Source: Molossus alvarezi (Eukaryota; Chordata; Mammalia; Chiroptera; Molossidae). Taken from it: a stretch of DNA of 64,000 nt. The position numbers and the translations under genes are program-made. The stretch is from contig CM073885.1 of assembly GCA_037176705.1 (NCBI GenBank), positions 91,388,501 to 91,452,500 on the forward strand. Direction: 5' to 3'. Shown here one piece after another: positions 23,186-35,364 of the stretch; positions within the stretch are counted from its first letter, which is position 1, and the number at the start of each line of letters is the position of its first letter. The notes beneath the pieces were generated by a model, which worked only from the letters and a program-made list of their open reading frames with translations, had not been told where the DNA came from and made no database searches.

Positions 23186-24632
23186 TTGTGAGTACTGTCT
23201 CTTGGCTCTGTTGGTTGGGTCCTAGCCCATTCCTGCTGGAAATGTCCCTCTTCCAGAAACATTGTGTTACTACCTAGAGAACCCTATTTTATGTAAAGTT
23301 AGGAGTGATTTTCCTGACTTTTAAACTTCCAAATTTATGTGAAATTGTTTATTGGCCCATTTTACAGAAAAAAAATTGTCTTTTTAGTCAGTCCTGATAG
23401 TTTAGTTTACCACTTATTAGTTATATGCATCTGAAAAAGTCTCTTAAAACTCCAGAACTGAGTTTTGTTTTGTTTTTGTCTGAAAATGGAAAATACACTA
23501 GACCTGATACATGCTATATATTGTAAACAGTATTTTATGTATTGTTTCCCATTTTAAAAATGTCCTGACTCCTCTATAATGGAGTTGTGACAAGGCAATA
23601 AATATTCAAAGGCAGAAAGAAAAATTAAAGTATTAAGGTCTGGAATTTAAACGACCAAAATTTGTATAGGCCAATTTTAAACAAAGAGATAAATAATACA
23701 ATTATGCTTCCAATAAGAAAATATTATAACTTTATTAATTAGCAGTTTACACTCTAAATAGCATTCTGATTTGATGTTTATTTTTTAAGATATTAATTAT
23801 TCTAATATCTTATTTACTAAAAGATATTCAGGCATATTTTAAATCATCCAAAATGAAAAGGATGAAAGATATTTAAAATGTGAGTGTATTGTGTTTATTT
23901 ATCATATTCACAGTCTTTGAAAGTGGATATATCACACATTATACACAATAAATCTTAGTTAAGTCAAATATAACATTTACTTAATCAGAGTAGCTTATGT
24001 TCCAACCATTCTGAAGAAAATGAATTTTAATATTTTGTAAATTTAAAACAGTGAGAGTCTATATTTAAATAATTTATATCTGTGTATATATATTTATGTG
24101 TAATATCTCCATACTTACTTATAGTTAAAATGGCTTGGGGACATTTGTGAGTGTGTGATCTTTTTTTTTTTTTTTGGCATTTCATTTTTCTGTTTCTCTT
24201 AGTTGCTCCATAACCCCCTGTGCTGGGGATGAGATGTCCCTCGAAGTACTGTCATTCCCACAAAATGAAAACATTTGCGTGTCTGTGAAATTTTGAGTAG
24301 CAGTCTTTGTTCATTGTGTAATACATGGATCCTAGATGCACACAGACAAAACATACATAACTTCCTTTTAAATTTAACACTGCTTAGCTGCCAAAATGAC
24401 AACTGCCATTTTTGGGGGGTGGGGGAAGAAACAGTTGAACATCTTCTTGAGGAACCTTGAACAGTACTATTTTTACCCTCAAAATTTCCTTTTGAGAGTA
24501 ATAGTGAACATTGAAAAAGCACAGCCCTTTGTAAGTATGCTTTCATGTTTCAATCCACCTTCTCTAAATACTACTCTAAAAATTCTCTTTTAGCATGTCA
24601 GTGTACAACTTAGAGTCATTGGTGGGAGTCAG
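23186..24632. other. AT-rich DNA, nothing firm
   Basis: Includes the second half of the diverged direct repeat (23315-23391) and a T-run near 24163-24176. No exon or clear repeat. Confidence 0.45.
23315..23391 (+). repeat. Diverged direct repeat, copy 2
   Basis: Partner of 21929-22011, same orientation, about 1.4 kb downstream. Confidence 0.5.
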
Positions 24633-25069
24633 CAGCGGTTCCTAACCGTTTTAGTGACTAAGATGTTTGTTCTGGGGATGCCAATGCTCTTGGGTGACCA
24701 CTCACAAAGACATGATCTGCTCATGTTTCTTCATACAGAATGACCCCCATCCATAGCAAGCTGAAGAACATCTCATTTTCTGTGACCATCACATGATGTG
24801 TATCATGCTTGTCCATGCAGTCTGTCATCTGCAAGTGTCCTGACACATATGTCCTAGCGCCAACCTCTCCCAGAGGACACTCCCTGGACTGCAGAGGGAG
24901 ACCACACCCTGCAATTTTGCCAATCTGGGGGCATATCAATTTCCAGGAACCCTGAATAGGGGGCAGTTCCCACCATATGTGCCTAAGTACCCTTTTCACT
25001 GCATCCGCGGTGATTGTCAGGACTGTTATCAAATATTTCCCCAGTGTTACCAGACGTTAGGAGCCACTG
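24633..25069. mobile_element. Putative hAT-type DNA transposon, non-autonomous
   Basis: Bounded by inverted terminal repeats: cagcggttcctaac at the left and, reading inward from the right end, cagtggctcctaac (12 of 14 matching). CAGNGG termini are typical of hAT elements such as the Charlie/MER groups. Length 437 bases, no transposase. The flanking 8-mers do not match, so the target duplication has decayed or the ends are off by a few bases. Antisense frames inside it are not genes. Confidence 0.6.
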
Positions 25070-25856
25070 ACTCTATAGGGTGAGCTGTGGATCTAAGAGC
25101 AGTTTTGTTCCATATTCTGAAATATACAGCATACCTTTTGTCTTCAACTTTGCTGCTATATTCAGTTAAGAAGAAATTTGCCACTTTTGAGGAGGGATAT
25201 AATTTTGGAAAGGGCCTTTATTTAATTAATTTTTTCCCTTAGCAACAATTATAAATTGCATTGAATTAATTTCTTCTATTTTCTGGAATAGTGAATTGGG
25301 AGAAATACTTAAAGCAGCTTATCTTGATATTTTGGGGCAGTCATCTCTTTGAAAACATTTGTAGATTTTATTAGAGTTATTAAAATCAGAAATCATAACA
25401 CTACTTGACATGTAGGCATTATTTTGAATTTATTAATGTGAGAGCTGTTTCAAATAGGTTCAACTGTTGCATAGATTCAAAATCTGAATGTTTCAAAATG
25501 AAAAGTTTATGATTATTAACATTATAAGTCTCCGTTTTAATCTATTTTCAGGTGTTAAAAGTGCTAATAATGCTGGAGAAAGATAAAAGAAAAATAGCCC
25601 TATCATTTTGTTGCAATGCTTTCTTTTTTAAATAATATTAATCATGATAAATCATAACTCTTTAAAACTGTAAATAATATCTAGAAAATACTCACTATGT
25701 CCATGCTAATCATAGATGCTCGTGAAGTTATCTGCACAAAGACACATGTTCTGATTATCTTGCCCTATTTTGTTTTTAAGTTCACACTCTATTATCGGCT
25801 GGTTCTCTCCATTGAAAAGTCAAACTGAGGTTTTTCTGTGGAATAGAGAGAGCACT
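25070..25856. other. AT-rich DNA, nothing recognised
   Basis: No repeat or exon seen. Confidence 0.5.
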
Positions 25857-26560
25857 ATTCATTCAACATGTATTTTCTGAGCATCTAAAATATCATTTTG
25901 CAGAATTTGGAAGGCACTGGAAATCCTGATCAAGGCCAAGAGAGCCATGGTCCTTACGACCATCTTCTTTCCATCTGGTGGGGGACACACACAGGCTCAC
26001 ATCCAGGGGATCAAATACTGTGTGGTCAAGTGTCATGGTGGAAGTGTAGGTCGCTGTGGCAGCATATCAGGGAAAGGGAAAGAATTAAACAGGACCCCAA
26101 GGGGAATGGGAAGACTGCCTGGAAGAAATATTCAAGGTGATATTTAAAGAGAGAGTGGAGATGAGCCAAGTGCCAAGATAGGAGGTGGGGAGAAATACAC
26201 TGGAAGTGCTGCTTTACAACAATGGGCTACAGATGGGACCAGAGGTAAAGCATTTGAGGGCATTTGGAGGCCTATCATTAAAGAAATACACGTTATCTTG
26301 AAGACAGTGGGAAGCCCTGAAGTAAAGATGGTTTCTTCATCAATATTAAGAAATGTCACTGAGGTTGCACTGAAAGGATTAAAGCATGAGAAGAAAACTA
26401 AAGCGAGGCCAGTCAAAGGTGGCTACGTGAAAGATGGCAGCAACCGGAACTAGAGGTTATCATTTAACCTGAACAGAAACACATTCAAGACACGTTTAGG
26501 ACAAGGTTGGGTGCGAGCTTTGGGTGAGAGGGCCATCTGGTATGGAACACAGCTTTCTTT
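25857..26560 (-). mobile_element. Old L2 fragment, antisense
   Basis: Begins with cattcaacatgtattttctgagc, the reverse of the L2 3' end, followed by a degraded body. Boundaries and continuity are approximate. Confidence 0.5.
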
Positions 26561-26619
26561 TTTGAGCACTGGGGGTTTGAGAAACAAAAATAAAATCCAC
26601 AGAAAGTTTGGAAGAGGAT

Positions 26620-27010
26620 GATTTATTCATTCAATTCTTATTTATTTAGTGCCTACTTGCCATTTACTACTGGACTAGGTTTTGGGAATATAGCATTAAA
26701 ATAAAAAAATAATAAACATTTTCTGGCTTCAAGGAGCTTTACCATATTGAATGCATTAAATGCTAAGACAAATAAAAGAAAAAGAAAAAAGAAAAGAAAA
26801 GAAAGAAAGAAAAAGAAAGAAGAAAATGGTCAGGATAGGGAATGTGAACAGTAGTGGGGAGGAGGCATTACAATTTTGCAAAGCATGGCCAAATAAATCT
26901 TCACTGAAATTATGAAAGTTGAATAAAGCAGGTGAAGGAGTCAGCCCTGTGGATAGGTAGGGAACAGCATTCCAGAGAGGGATCAGCACAAACAAGGCTC
27001 AGATAAATAC
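26620..27010 (-). mobile_element. L2 3' end, antisense, with (GAAA)n insert
   Basis: attcattcaattcttatttatttagtgcctacttgcc and caaggagcttacc are reverse L2 cues. An A/G-rich run (GAAA-like, 26777-26827) interrupts it. The text resumes with ggaatgtgaacagtag and agcattccagagaggga. Confidence 0.65.
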
Positions 27011-27189
27011 TTCTTAATTTAAAGGAGTCAAATTCATCTGTTTATCTTGACATTTGTGTCCCATTTAAAAACACAAAGGTTATTAAAATATTTTCATATA
27101 TTTTCTAAATGTTTTATAGTTTTGCCTTACACAGAAGGTGTATAAGTTCCCTTGGATTTGATTTTTATGTATGGTTGAAATTCATTTTT

Positions 27190-27247
27190 TTTTTTTTTCA
27201 TCCTCGCCTGAGGACATTTTTTCCATTTTTTTGTTCAGGTAGAGTGG

Positions 27248-27305
<58 letters not shown>

Positions 27306-27462
27306 TCGATGAGAAAGGGACACATCAAGTGGCTGCCACCCGCATGACCAACAAGGGCCGGGGACAAACTGCAACCAAGGTACATGCCCTTAGCGGGAAC
27401 AGAACCCGGGTCTCTTGGGACCACAGGCCGATGCTCTAACCACTGAACAACCGGCCAGGGCT
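27190..27462 (-). mobile_element. VES SINE, type A, with expanded GA tract
   Basis: Antisense copy with the 3' stem-loop reading tcctcgcctgagga on the plus strand, then a pure GA run (27249-27301), and the A/B boxes near 27400-27455. Target duplications ggttgaaattcattttt (27173-27189) and ggttggaattcattttt (27463-27479) differ at one base. Confidence 0.95.
27249..27301. repeat. (GA)n microsatellite within the VES
   Basis: About 25 GA units, an expansion of the CT-rich tract that other VES copies keep short. Confidence 0.95.
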
Positions 27463-27743
27463 GGTTGGAATTCATTTTTATCTCTCTAACTGTATACTAA
27501 CTGCCCAACTTCGTTTATTGAAATATGAGCCTTTCCTTACTGCTCTATAATGCTGTCTTCCCCTTAAACATATGGATATGTGTGAGTTTGTTTCAGGACT
27601 TTCTGTTCTGTTTTGTTGGTCTAGTCATCTATAGTTGAAGCAATACCATGTGACTTTAGTAGGTATTATATTGAGTAGTATAGGTGTTTCCACTGTTCTT
27701 GCCTCATTTCTGTAGTGCAGTGGTTATCACCTTTGCCTCACAT

Positions 27744-27988
27744 CTGGCTGCTTTGACTCAGTGGTTAGCACATCAGCCTGAGGACCAAAGGCTTGTGGGT
27801 TCAATTCCTGGTCAAGGGCACATACCGGGGTTGCAGGTTCCATCCCTGGCCCCAGTTGGGGTTGTGCGCGAGGAAACCAATCGATGTGTCTCTCTCACAT
27901 CAATGTTTTCTCCTCTCTCTCTCTCTCTCCCTCTCTCCCTTCAACTCTATCTAAAAAAATCCATGGAAAATATTCTCAGGTGAGGACA
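27744..27988 (+). mobile_element. VES-like SINE, older variant
   Basis: Head ctggctgctttgactcagtggttagcac, B box gttcaattcctgg, CT-rich tract, then ctcaggtgaggac at the 3' end, a decayed form of the type A stem-loop. No clean duplication found. Confidence 0.85.
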
Positions 27989-28029
27989 TGATATTGAACA
28001 AGTTCAAAGACAGAAAAAGGTATGCTGTG

Positions 28030-28255
28030 GTATTTAGAGATTCATATCAAAGTGGAGTGATCACTATAAAAATCCAGATAGTGGTTGTTCAGGAGGGAAG
28101 GAAGAGGTTGTTTTTGAAGGGTCACACAGGGACCTTCTAAAAAAATTTTGTTTCTTAAACTAGGTGGTTGTTTTCTGAGTATTTTCTTTATGGTAAATTG
28201 TATATTTATAGTCCATGTACTCTGTATATAATAATATTTTACAATTGTAGAGGCT
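28030..28255 (+). mobile_element. Old L1M 3' UTR fragment, sense
   Basis: agatagtggttgttcaggaggg and a later decayed ggtaaattgtatatttatag fit the L1ME-type 3' UTR. Moderate certainty. Confidence 0.45.
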
Positions 28256-28259
28256 TTCA

Positions 28260-29215
28260 TTAACTTTAACTTTTTGAGATAATTGTATATTCACATAAAG
28301 TCATAAGAAATAATACAGAAAAATGTGTGTACTGTTTACCAATTTCCCTCATCTCTACCCCTGGTAACACCTTATAAAAGTGTAGTGCAATATCATAACA
28401 AGGAAATTGATATTAATGTAATGCATTGAACTTATTTATATTTCCTCAATTTTACATGTAGTCATGTGTGTGTGTGTGTCTGTGATTAGTTCTATGTAAT
28501 TTTATCACATGTATAGATATAAACACCTCCACAATAAAGATACAGAACAATTAAATTACCACAAAGATCCCTGTGCTACCTTTTTATAATCATATCCACC
28601 TCCCATCTCCAACCTCTGGTAATTGCTAATCTGTTCTCTATTCTTATAATTTATTTAATAATATTATACAAATGGAATTATACATATGTAATCTTTTGGG
28701 ATTGGTATTTTTCACTCAGCATAATTCCCTTGAGATTCATCTATGACATTGCATTTATCAATAATTTGCTCCTTTATATTTCTAAGTAATATTCTGTGGT
28801 ACAGATATACCACAGTTCATATAACCATTCACCACATGAAAAAAAAGCTACTGTGAACATTTATGCACCAGTTCTTATGTAGACATAACTTTTTATTTCT
28901 CTAGAATTAATGCTCAAGAGAGCAATGTTGGATCACATGTATAGTTTTATAAAATAAAATTTTAAATAGCTGTTCAACTATTTCCAGAGTGTCTGTATCA
29001 TTTTACATTCCTACCAGCAATGTATGAGTGATCCAGTTTCCCTACATTCTTTCTCGCATTTGGTATCATCACTATAATTTATTTAATCATTTTGTAGGAA
29101 TGTAGTGATGTCTCCCTGTGGTTCAATTTGTAACTCCCTAATGGCTAGTGGTGGTGTACAGCTTTTCATGTGCTTATTTGCCTTCTGTATGAAATATGTA
29201 TTTTCTTAAGTTTTG
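28260..29215 (-). mobile_element. Old L1ME 3' end, antisense
   Basis: ttgagataattgtatattcacataaag near the start is the L1ME 3' end in reverse. Then gggattggtatttttcactcagcataattccc, gctactgtgaacatttatgcac and cctaccagcaatgtatgag match the reversed C-terminal part of ORF2. Confidence 0.85.
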
Positions 29216-29229
29216 AGGGTGTGGGATTA

Positions 29230-29575
29230 CCTCATATGTTCTAAGACAGGCAGTGTGGCTAGAGAAGAGACGATGAGGGGTAAAGTAGTAGGAAATGAAG
29301 TCGTGTAGCTTTTATTCTGAGAGCTAATGAGTGACATAAGCTGAATGGCCTTTATACTGGATCATTCTATATTGAGCATGAACCAAAGGGAGATGTAAAT
29401 ATGGAGACTATTTGTGCAGCTATTGCAATTAGTCAGGTGGTAGTAGCTGTTTCTTAGATGAGAAGAGTAGTATGGACATGGTGGGAAGTAGCTGAATTCA
29501 GTATATATTTTAGAAGTAGAGTCAAAGGAATTTCATGATAGATTAAATGTGGGAAGATTCAAGGATGACTCAATT
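29230..29575 (-). mobile_element. Old L2 fragment, antisense
   Basis: Cues: agctgaattcagtatatattttagaagtagagtc and gggaagattcaaggatgactcaa, the reverse of the L2 coding region. Ends at a T-run. Confidence 0.7.
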
Positions 29576-29689
29576 TTTTTTTTTTTTTTTGAGATTCTTG
29601 TGGGATATCCATGTGGCCATATGTATGTAGCCAAGTGAATATTTCAACAGCTCTGAGCAGAACTCAGTATATTCACCCAGCTGATTACT

Positions 29690-30290
29690 GCCTTATTCTT
29701 GAAACATTCTTTTTTCTGCATTTTTGGGAGAGACTACTCTCTGGTTTTCTCTACCTCACTGAATGCTCCTCTAAGATTTCTTTGCTGGTTCTCTCCTCTA
29801 CCATACCCTAATGTGCTCAGGTTCTATTCTAGACCCCCTTATCCCTTCTGTTCCTAAGTGAACCCTCAGTGATTAAATGTCTTCTATATGATCTTGGCTT
29901 CAAAATATGTATTTCTGGTCTAGATAAAAATCCTGAGTTATAAACTACCTTAAGCAACTGCCTGCTTAACACCTTAACTTCAATGTTTGATAGGCACGTT
30001 AAATTTAGCAAACCTGAGACCAATCCCCTCTTTGCCCAATGCTTCTTTTCCTCTATCTTTTCCCAATGACAACTCCATCCAGTTGTTCAAGATCAAAACC
30101 TTGTAGTTTCCTTATTTCTCATCCCTTATGCCTAAAGGAATCTTGTTTATTTGAACAACAATCATATATCAAATCCCTCCATTTATCTCCTTCTTATTTT
30201 CTACCATTCTCATTCAAGATTTCATTGTCTTTCCCTAACTCTGATCATAGCTAGGTAACTTATCTTTCCTCCTTCCACTCTTGCCCACTT
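29690..30290 (+). mobile_element. Old L2 fragment, sense
   Basis: gcaactgcctgcttaacacc, gataggcacgttaaattta, atgacaactccatccagttgttcaag and aaaaccttgtagtttcc follow the L2 coding region in order, opposite in orientation to the preceding L2 piece. Confidence 0.7.
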
Positions 30291-30299
30291 AAACTATAC

Positions 30300-30690
30300 T
30301 CTACACAGCAATAAAAAATATTCATTAAAAACATATCATATAATCATAAATAAATAAGGCAAAGCAGGGTTTTTGCTTACAATAGAATGCTAAGAGCTGA
30401 TTAATAAATGTAGAGGGAGTCCTGGTGTAATAAAACAATCATCTTGCAAACATCACTGTAAACATTGGTTCAGAAAGGAGTTACCAATTTAGGTTAACTT
30501 TAAAGGGGAGGATTTTGATGAGAAGCTGGATATTTGTATGGTCTTAAAATGTATCCATACACTTTTTTTAGTAGCAAGAGAAAAACTAGTAACTATAATA
30601 GATGATAGAGAAATCAGATGACCTGGACTGGAGCAAATGGATATTGTGCCTCCAGGTGTGATAATCTGAGAAGAACACAACGGTGCTTGT
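30300..30690. other. Unclassified DNA
   Basis: No repeat or gene recognised. Confidence 0.5.
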
Positions 30691-30699
30691 GCTCACGTT

Positions 30700-31125
30700 G
30701 GTATTTCAGCCAGGAGTGCATAAACAGAAACTAACCACGAACAAGCATCAGACAACTCAAAAGTGAGGAACATTCTACTAAAAAGTGGGACTGTGTCCTT
30801 CAAGAATGTCGATGTCATAAAGGACTAAAAGAGCCAAGGAACTTAGAATAATGGAGGCTGAAAGAAATGAAAATGAGTGCATTACATGACCCTGCAGTGG
30901 TATAAAAAAATGCTAGAATGAACATTATTCAGTAAACTTATAAACTGGAATAGCAGTAAGAGTTTAAGAAAAATATTCTGTATCAATGTTAAATTTACTA
31001 AAATGAGTAACTGTCCTATGGTTATGTAAAACAAAATTATTAATTTTAGGAAATACTTCATAAAGTATTAAAAAATAAAGGCCCATCATATATGTAACTT
31101 ACTCTCAAACAGAATAGCAAATGTA
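30700..31125 (+). mobile_element. Old L1M 3' UTR fragment, sense (tentative)
   Basis: gtatcaatgttaaatttac, ctatggttatgtaaaac and gtaacttactctcaaac in this order are typical of an L1M 3' UTR that often carries a microsatellite at exactly the place where (GATA)n follows here. Family call from memory. Confidence 0.5.
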
Positions 31126-31137
31126 ATAGATAGATAA

Positions 31138-31184
<47 letters not shown>
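31126..31184. repeat. (GATA)n microsatellite
   Basis: About fourteen units, one interruption near 31136. Confidence 0.97.
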
Positions 31185-31186
<2 letters not shown>

Positions 31187-31299
31187 CACTTCAGAAAACT
31201 GATAAAATCTCATAAAGGTGAACATATGCATAAATTATTATCCTCAAGTTCACTGTTTGTTATATTACCATGAAATCAATACTTATGTTTTCTAAAGAA

Positions 31300-31745
31300 C
31301 ATGTACTATTTTGTTCATAGGAATACTGTTCATAATTCAAAACTGGGACCACCAAATGCCCATCATCAGTTGCGTGGATAAATTTCGGAATCTTCGCATT
31401 GTATATTGCTTTACACATGGGAATGAAGAAAATACCACTAGACATCATGACATGGGAAAAGTTCATGACATAACGGAGAGGGAAAGGCCAGACACCAACG
31501 GCACCTACTATTTGACTGCATTCATATGAAATACAACAACAGGTGATGTGATCTATGTCAGAAGTCAGGACAGTGTGCTCTGGGCAGGGGACAGGTAGTG
31601 ACTGTACGAGGACATGAGGGGGTATCTGGAATAGGACTGTGTTTTATTTCTAGGCATGATCCTGGTTACATGCATGTCTTCAATTTCAGTGAGCTATACA
31701 CTCATTGCACCTGTAATTTTCTGTTTGTACTTAAATTAAAAATTA
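31300..31745 (+). mobile_element. Old L1 3' end, sense
   Basis: gaagtcaggacagtgtgctctgg, gtagtgactg, gggggtatctgg, tggttacatgcatgtcttcaat and gagctatacactcattg, ending in attaaaaatt: the L1ME/L1MC 3' UTR in order. Confidence 0.8.
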
Positions 31746-31769
31746 GGGTCTTTTATTAATGTATTCCTC

Positions 31770-32290
31770 CTTTGCTAAAAATGTTTCCGTGGCTTCTCAT
31801 TGCCTTTGAAAGAAAATCTAAACTCTGGATTATGGGCCGAAACACCTTTGTGGCTCAACTAGACTCCTTCAACCTCAGGACATATTACTCTTACCCCAAT
31901 TTCCACATCCAGATTCACTTCTCTTTGTCTAGTTCCTTAAACACATCAACTTTTTTTCTGCCTCAAAGCATTTGCACCTGCTGTTTCTTCATGGGACCCC
32001 CTTTAATAGGATTTTTGCCTGGTTTCATCTTGTCTCAGTCTCAAGGTTACCTTCTCCAAACTAACCACCACCTCCCTGGTTATTCAATCACACTAGTTTC
32101 TTAGTCCCTTTTAGTCCTTATAACCATAGAAATAGCCTTTAAAAATTATCTGCATATTTATTTGTTGTATATATTCACCACCAGAATTTAAGCTCTTGTT
32201 TCCTGCTCATCAACATTGTTCTTGGCATGTAGCAATTTGCTTATTAACACATAGTAGGCACTGACTGAATGCTTTTTTAAATGACTTAAT
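31770..32290 (+). mobile_element. L2 3' end, sense
   Basis: ccgtggcttctcattgcctttg, catttgcacctgctgtttc, ccagaatttaagctc and cacatagtaggcactgactgaatg are the L2 3' region in order. A 110-codon frame inside it is a relic or chance. Confidence 0.8.
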
Positions 32291-32409
32291 ATATGTTTAT
32301 CAAGCTCCGGAGAGCCATGAGGAATAACGTTACAGACTTTTGTAGTCATTACAACATAAATAAGAGTTGAAGTTTTTGAACTATAGCAAAGTGTGTAGAA
32401 TGAGACTTA

Positions 32410-32555
32410 AAGGTGATGGAAGGAGACTAGACTCTGAGTGGTGAGCACACAATGGAATATGCAGATAATGTATTAAAAAATTGTACACCTGAAACTTATA
32501 TAATGTTATTAACCAGTGTGACCCCAATACATTTAATTAAAAAATAATTAAAAGG
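32410..32555 (+). mobile_element. L1MA-type 3' end, sense
   Basis: gtgagcacacaatggaatatgcaga, ttgtacacctgaaacttatataatgttattaacc and the terminal ...aaaaataatt. Same 3' end type as the antisense copy at 45362-46425. Confidence 0.85.
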
Positions 32556-32564
32556 GATTCGCCC

Positions 32565-33085
32565 AGACCCCTGAGGACCAGCAAGATTTAAGGGGCAGGC
32601 TGAGGAAGAAATTATAAAGTATATGCAGATGGAGAGAGAACAGAGGGAACTTAGAAGCCAGGCTATGCAGAAAACAAAACTAAATAGAACCAAACACAAT
32701 AAGCTAATAGACAAGCAAACATAATAACTGTTGCATTATAGCAGCCAAGAGTGGTAAAGAAATGCTGTCCGCTGTGACTCCGTCTTGAACCAAGGAGCTC
32801 GTGGCCTTGCTGAGAATAGGTCACAGGAGTAGATGGATTGTGAAGGGCTCAGGAGTGAATGAGAGATGAAGTCTGAGGACAGTACAAGGTGGGGCAGTAA
32901 TTAGAGGACTTGGATACAAAGAGAGGATTTTTTTTTTTTTTTTATGGTGGAAGAAACTTAGCAAGTTTACATTTGAAAGCAGAAAGAAAAGGGAACCAGA
33001 CAAAGATGGAAGAATTAGCTTGAGTTGGAAGGGTGAGGAGTGGGGATTGGAAATGTGAAGAGTAGAAGATGGGAATTAAGATGTT
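32565..33085 (-). mobile_element. Old L2 fragment, antisense
   Basis: atgaagtctgaggacagtacaagg, ggggcagtaattagagg and gcaagtttacatttgaaagcag follow the reversed L2 coding region, with a T-run near 32929-32944. Confidence 0.6.
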
Positions 33086-33089
33086 TGTA

Positions 33090-34377
33090 GATGTCTTTGG
33101 CCTATACGTTAAGAGCTGCCAATTTAGCTTTGGCACAGCTTTGGCATGCAGGGAACACAAGCATGGGAAGAAAGAAGAGAACAGGGGACAGCATAATAAA
33201 AGCTACTAAATGATCATGGTGCAAGCTTGACACCAACAGCATTGTAACAGAAATGTCTACAGTGACCCTGAGCTACTCATTTGGAAAATAAATATTTTGG
33301 TTTGACATTAACTCCTTTCTTTTTGATTGCCATTTTAAAATGTGTTTATTGTGTATCTAGCCCTAGACAATATTATGGGGATCTAGTGTTATATAATTGA
33401 TTTAAAATTGATATGTTCTGGTAAAATATGCTTCAGAATGTTTTGGGATAGCACCATTACAAATGAGCCTTGTGAAAATGAGGAGAAGTTTATCCTAAAA
33501 AATTTATAGAAAATTTGAACATGGGTAATATAATCTTATTTTTCAAAAAAACATAAATATTTTATATTTACTAATTTATGTCTGCATGGTGGCAGTGCTG
33601 CTAAATTTTATTTTCTACATATTTTTCAGTGTTTGCCAAATTCCTATAAAAATTAATATATCTATAAAATAAGAAAAATAATAGTTGTTATTACATACTA
33701 TAATTATTGCCTTAGGAAAAGCATCTTGAGGTAGATTATGTGGATCAAAGGACATGCATTTGTTTGCTGCACATTAGCAAACATTTTTACAAAAATATTG
33801 TATGAATTTAAGATAATGCTAGGAAAAACAAACACTTATTATGAAGAAAGCACATGGGATTCTTACAAAGTAGACCTTCAGAGATCATGATAAAAAAAAA
33901 AAAGTATACACTCAATTTGTGAAAAAAAAAAAAAAAGGCCTTGGGATTTTTTTTAACACTTCTTAGTGGCAACGTCTAACTAATGAGGGACAGAAGTTTA
34001 TATTGCACTAAACCAGCTGCTTTGCTCATTGGTGGGACAACCCTGAGGTTATTACATTAAACAGTGTTTCTTTTAGAGAGTCACCAGCAGGGTGGAGCCC
34101 AGTGGTGATTTGCTCATTAACAAGCTCTTATTGGCTTTCCATCCATCCCTGCCTCACCTTCCCCCTGCACTCCCATGCTTCCTAGATGTACATCCAAAAT
34201 TATGACCTTGCACCTAACTTTTGCCTCTAGGTCTGCTTTTTGAGAAACTCAATATAAGACATCTAGGGCAATTTATTTGGGGAATCATATTAAAAAATAT
34301 AAGTTGTGCATTTGTGTTGCCTTTTTATTTTCTGTTTCTAACCATGGAAGTGAAAAAATATATCTAAGAATATCTAA
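33090..34377. other. Mostly unique DNA
   Basis: A-runs near 33892 and 33924. 34020-34260 is less AT-rich and could be an old repeat, but I cannot name it. No exon defended. Confidence 0.45.
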
Positions 34378-34480
34378 CACTTAATTGAGCAACTGCTATA
34401 TTCCGAGCACTGTGCGAAACACATTACATGGATTAACTTATTTAAGTCTCACAAGAAATGCTAAATGTGATGCAGGATCT
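34378..34480 (-). mobile_element. MIR-family SINE, antisense
   Basis: gagcaactgctatattccgagcactgtgcgaaac and acttatttaagtctcacaa are the reversed MIRb-like 3' part. Confidence 0.7.
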
Positions 34481-34489
34481 ATGAACAGA

Positions 34490-35030
34490 CAAATCCCTGA
34501 TCTATTTATTCAGCTAAGAATGAGTGCCTACTGTGCGAAAAGCGCTCTGCTCGACGATGACAAACCCTGCCCTCATGGAGCTATAGAATAGTGAGACTAA
34601 AAAGTCAAATAGTCACATAATTTCAATAGTGAGACAAATGTACTAGAGAAAAGGGCAGAATGACCTGAGGCAGAAGTTTAAGACAGGACTTAATGCCATC
34701 CTGTGGAGGTCATTCCCTGACAAAGTGGCATTTCATCTGAGATCAAAGTGATGGATAAGAAGTTATCTCTTGAAAAGAGGAAGGAACGCATTCTAAGCCT
34801 TGGCCAAAAATGTGCAAATAATGGAGGGGGAGGAGCTTAGCACTTCTGAGAAACTAGAAGATTGTTGTGGGTAGACTGTGGCAAGCAAAGAAGAAGGTGG
34901 TTTGATAGGAAATTGAAGACTTAGGGAATTACCAGATCATGAGGGTCCTTGCCAGTTATGAGAATGCTGAATTTCACACCAATCAGAATTTGGAGCAATT
35001 GAAGGATTTTAAGCAACATTCCATTTTTCC
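34490..35030 (-). mobile_element. L2 3' end, antisense
   Basis: atttattcagctaagaatgagtgcctactgtgcg, accctgccctcatggagctatagaat, gacaaagtggcatttcatctgag, ggtccttgccagttatgagaatgc and gaaggattttaagcaa run through the reversed L2 3' kilobase in order. Confidence 0.8.
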
Positions 35031-35313
35031 TGCTGTTTTAAATACATTTCAGATATGGACTAAGCTTTTTGACTAGCTTCAAAAGAGGAATGATAAATTA
35101 TGGTCTTCTAACAGAGGCTGTAAACTGAAGCTGGAGAGCCAAGTATGGACTACCTGTTGGTTTGGTTTTCAGTGTATTGGCTCACTTTTAAATGTTTGAA
35201 TTAGTTGTTAACTAACATCTGGATTTCCAGGCTTTGTGAAAAACTAAAATATCAGGCAATGCAAGGTTGCCATTTCTCATGAAATCAATCTGTAGTTGTA
35301 AGAAGAGGCAGTT

Positions 35314-35317
<4 letters not shown>

Positions 35318-35364
<47 letters not shown>

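Larger units (their letters stand above)
27020..27740 (-). mobile_element. Old L1M ORF2 fragment, antisense, split by a VES
   Basis: Before the VES: ttttatagttttgccttaca. After it: tttattgaaatatgagcctttcctt, gagtttgtttcaggactttctgttctgtt and agcaataccatgtgactttagtagg, the reverse of the L1 ORF2 YLKTVWYWH region in decayed form. Confidence 0.7.

Noticed and set aside
24721..25032. 103-codon antisense frame
   Set aside because: Falls inside the hAT-like element and shows no transposase motif.
31126..31184. Regular repeats as a CRISPR or satellite array
   Set aside because: Plain (GATA)n microsatellite without spacers; the genome is mammalian.
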